DNA of 5,296 nt from JABJPE01 sp036340215 (lineage in GTDB: Bacteria; Pseudomonadota; Gammaproteobacteria; Comchoanobacterales; Comchoanobacteraceae), in the NCBI GenBank assembly GCA_036340215.1, contig JAYYZF010000050.1, positions 1 through 5,296 on the forward strand, read 5' to 3'. Position 1 is the first letter of the stretch, and each line of letters opens with the position of its first letter. The translations under genes were made by a program, and so were the position numbers. Below the pieces are notes generated by a model. It saw nothing but the letters and a program-made list of their open reading frames with translations, was not told the DNA's origin and searched no databases. Of the stretch, positions 5,171 through 5,296 are shown in pieces.

Positions 5171-5296
5171 ATGTCTGCTATAGTAAAAACAGAACGCGAA
5201 AAAAAAGAGGATGCTTTTGGATTTCTTAGAGATTTTGATATAAATAATCAACCTGAGAAAATTAGATCTCTCGCCAAAGAGTTAGATGACATTGAT
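5171..5296 (+). CDS. Partial hypothetical protein, N-terminal 42 codons
   Basis: The reading frame is open from the ATG at 5171 to the window end without a stop, so only 42 residues are visible. It begins MSAIVKTEREKKEDAFGFLR and continues with DFDINNQPEKIRSLAKELDD. It is highly charged, mostly helix-forming, with no signal peptide and no membrane helix in this part, so a cytosolic or secreted soluble protein is likely. I do not recognise the family. The best promoter and best ribosome site in the window both serve this gene, so it is probably well expressed and real despite truncation. Confidence 0.8.
   Translation, partial: MSAIVKTEREKKEDAFGFLRDFDINNQPEKIRSLAKELDDID

Overview
The window is AT-rich (roughly one third G+C by eye), gene-dense on its left two thirds and sparse on its right third. 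It carries four recognisable housekeeping-type bacterial genes, one unrecognised four-helix membrane protein gene, and two genes cut by the window ends. The protein flavour suggests a gammaproteobacterium: the thioesterase matches Escherichia coli YdiI/MenI from its first four residues onward. The permease belongs to the GadC-like branch that is abundant in host-associated intracellular bacteria such as Legionellales. Together with the low G+C, this points to an intracellular or symbiotic gammaproteobacterium. The genus cannot be fixed from the sequence alone.

Left end (1-339, minus): the N-terminal 113 codons of an unrecognised protein that runs out of the window. It is divergent from a menI/ydiI-type hotdog thioesterase (493-930, plus), with 153 bp between the two starts. 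The thioesterase gene ends tail-to-tail with a three-gene minus-strand cluster and overlaps the last gene of that cluster by 14 bp.

Cluster (3803 down to 917, minus): bcp (peroxiredoxin), nadA (quinolinate synthase) and a GadC-like amino acid permease. bcp and nadA are 6 bp apart, and nadA and the permease overlap by 11 bp, so one transcript with translational coupling is likely. A good promoter (TTGCAA, 17 nt, TATCAT) sits just upstream of bcp, and two perfect dyads lie behind it. A thiol peroxidase beside an oxygen-sensitive [4Fe-4S] enzyme of NAD synthesis, plus an amino acid importer or exchanger, could form a small redox/NAD-supply unit. That functional link is inference.

Right third (3804-5296): a 457-bp intergenic stretch, then a 181-residue four-helix membrane protein of unknown function (4261-4806, plus), then a 364-bp intergenic stretch. 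Last comes the first 42 codons of an unrecognised gene (from 5171, plus) with a near-consensus sigma70 promoter and a strong Shine-Dalgarno. The intergenic stretches contain small dyads, a possible insertion-sequence end and a short peptide resembling the start of a Fic-associated N-terminal domain. These are weak hints that this end has been rearranged. No RNA genes, CRISPR arrays or intact mobile elements were seen, and no clearly new multi-gene system is visible.
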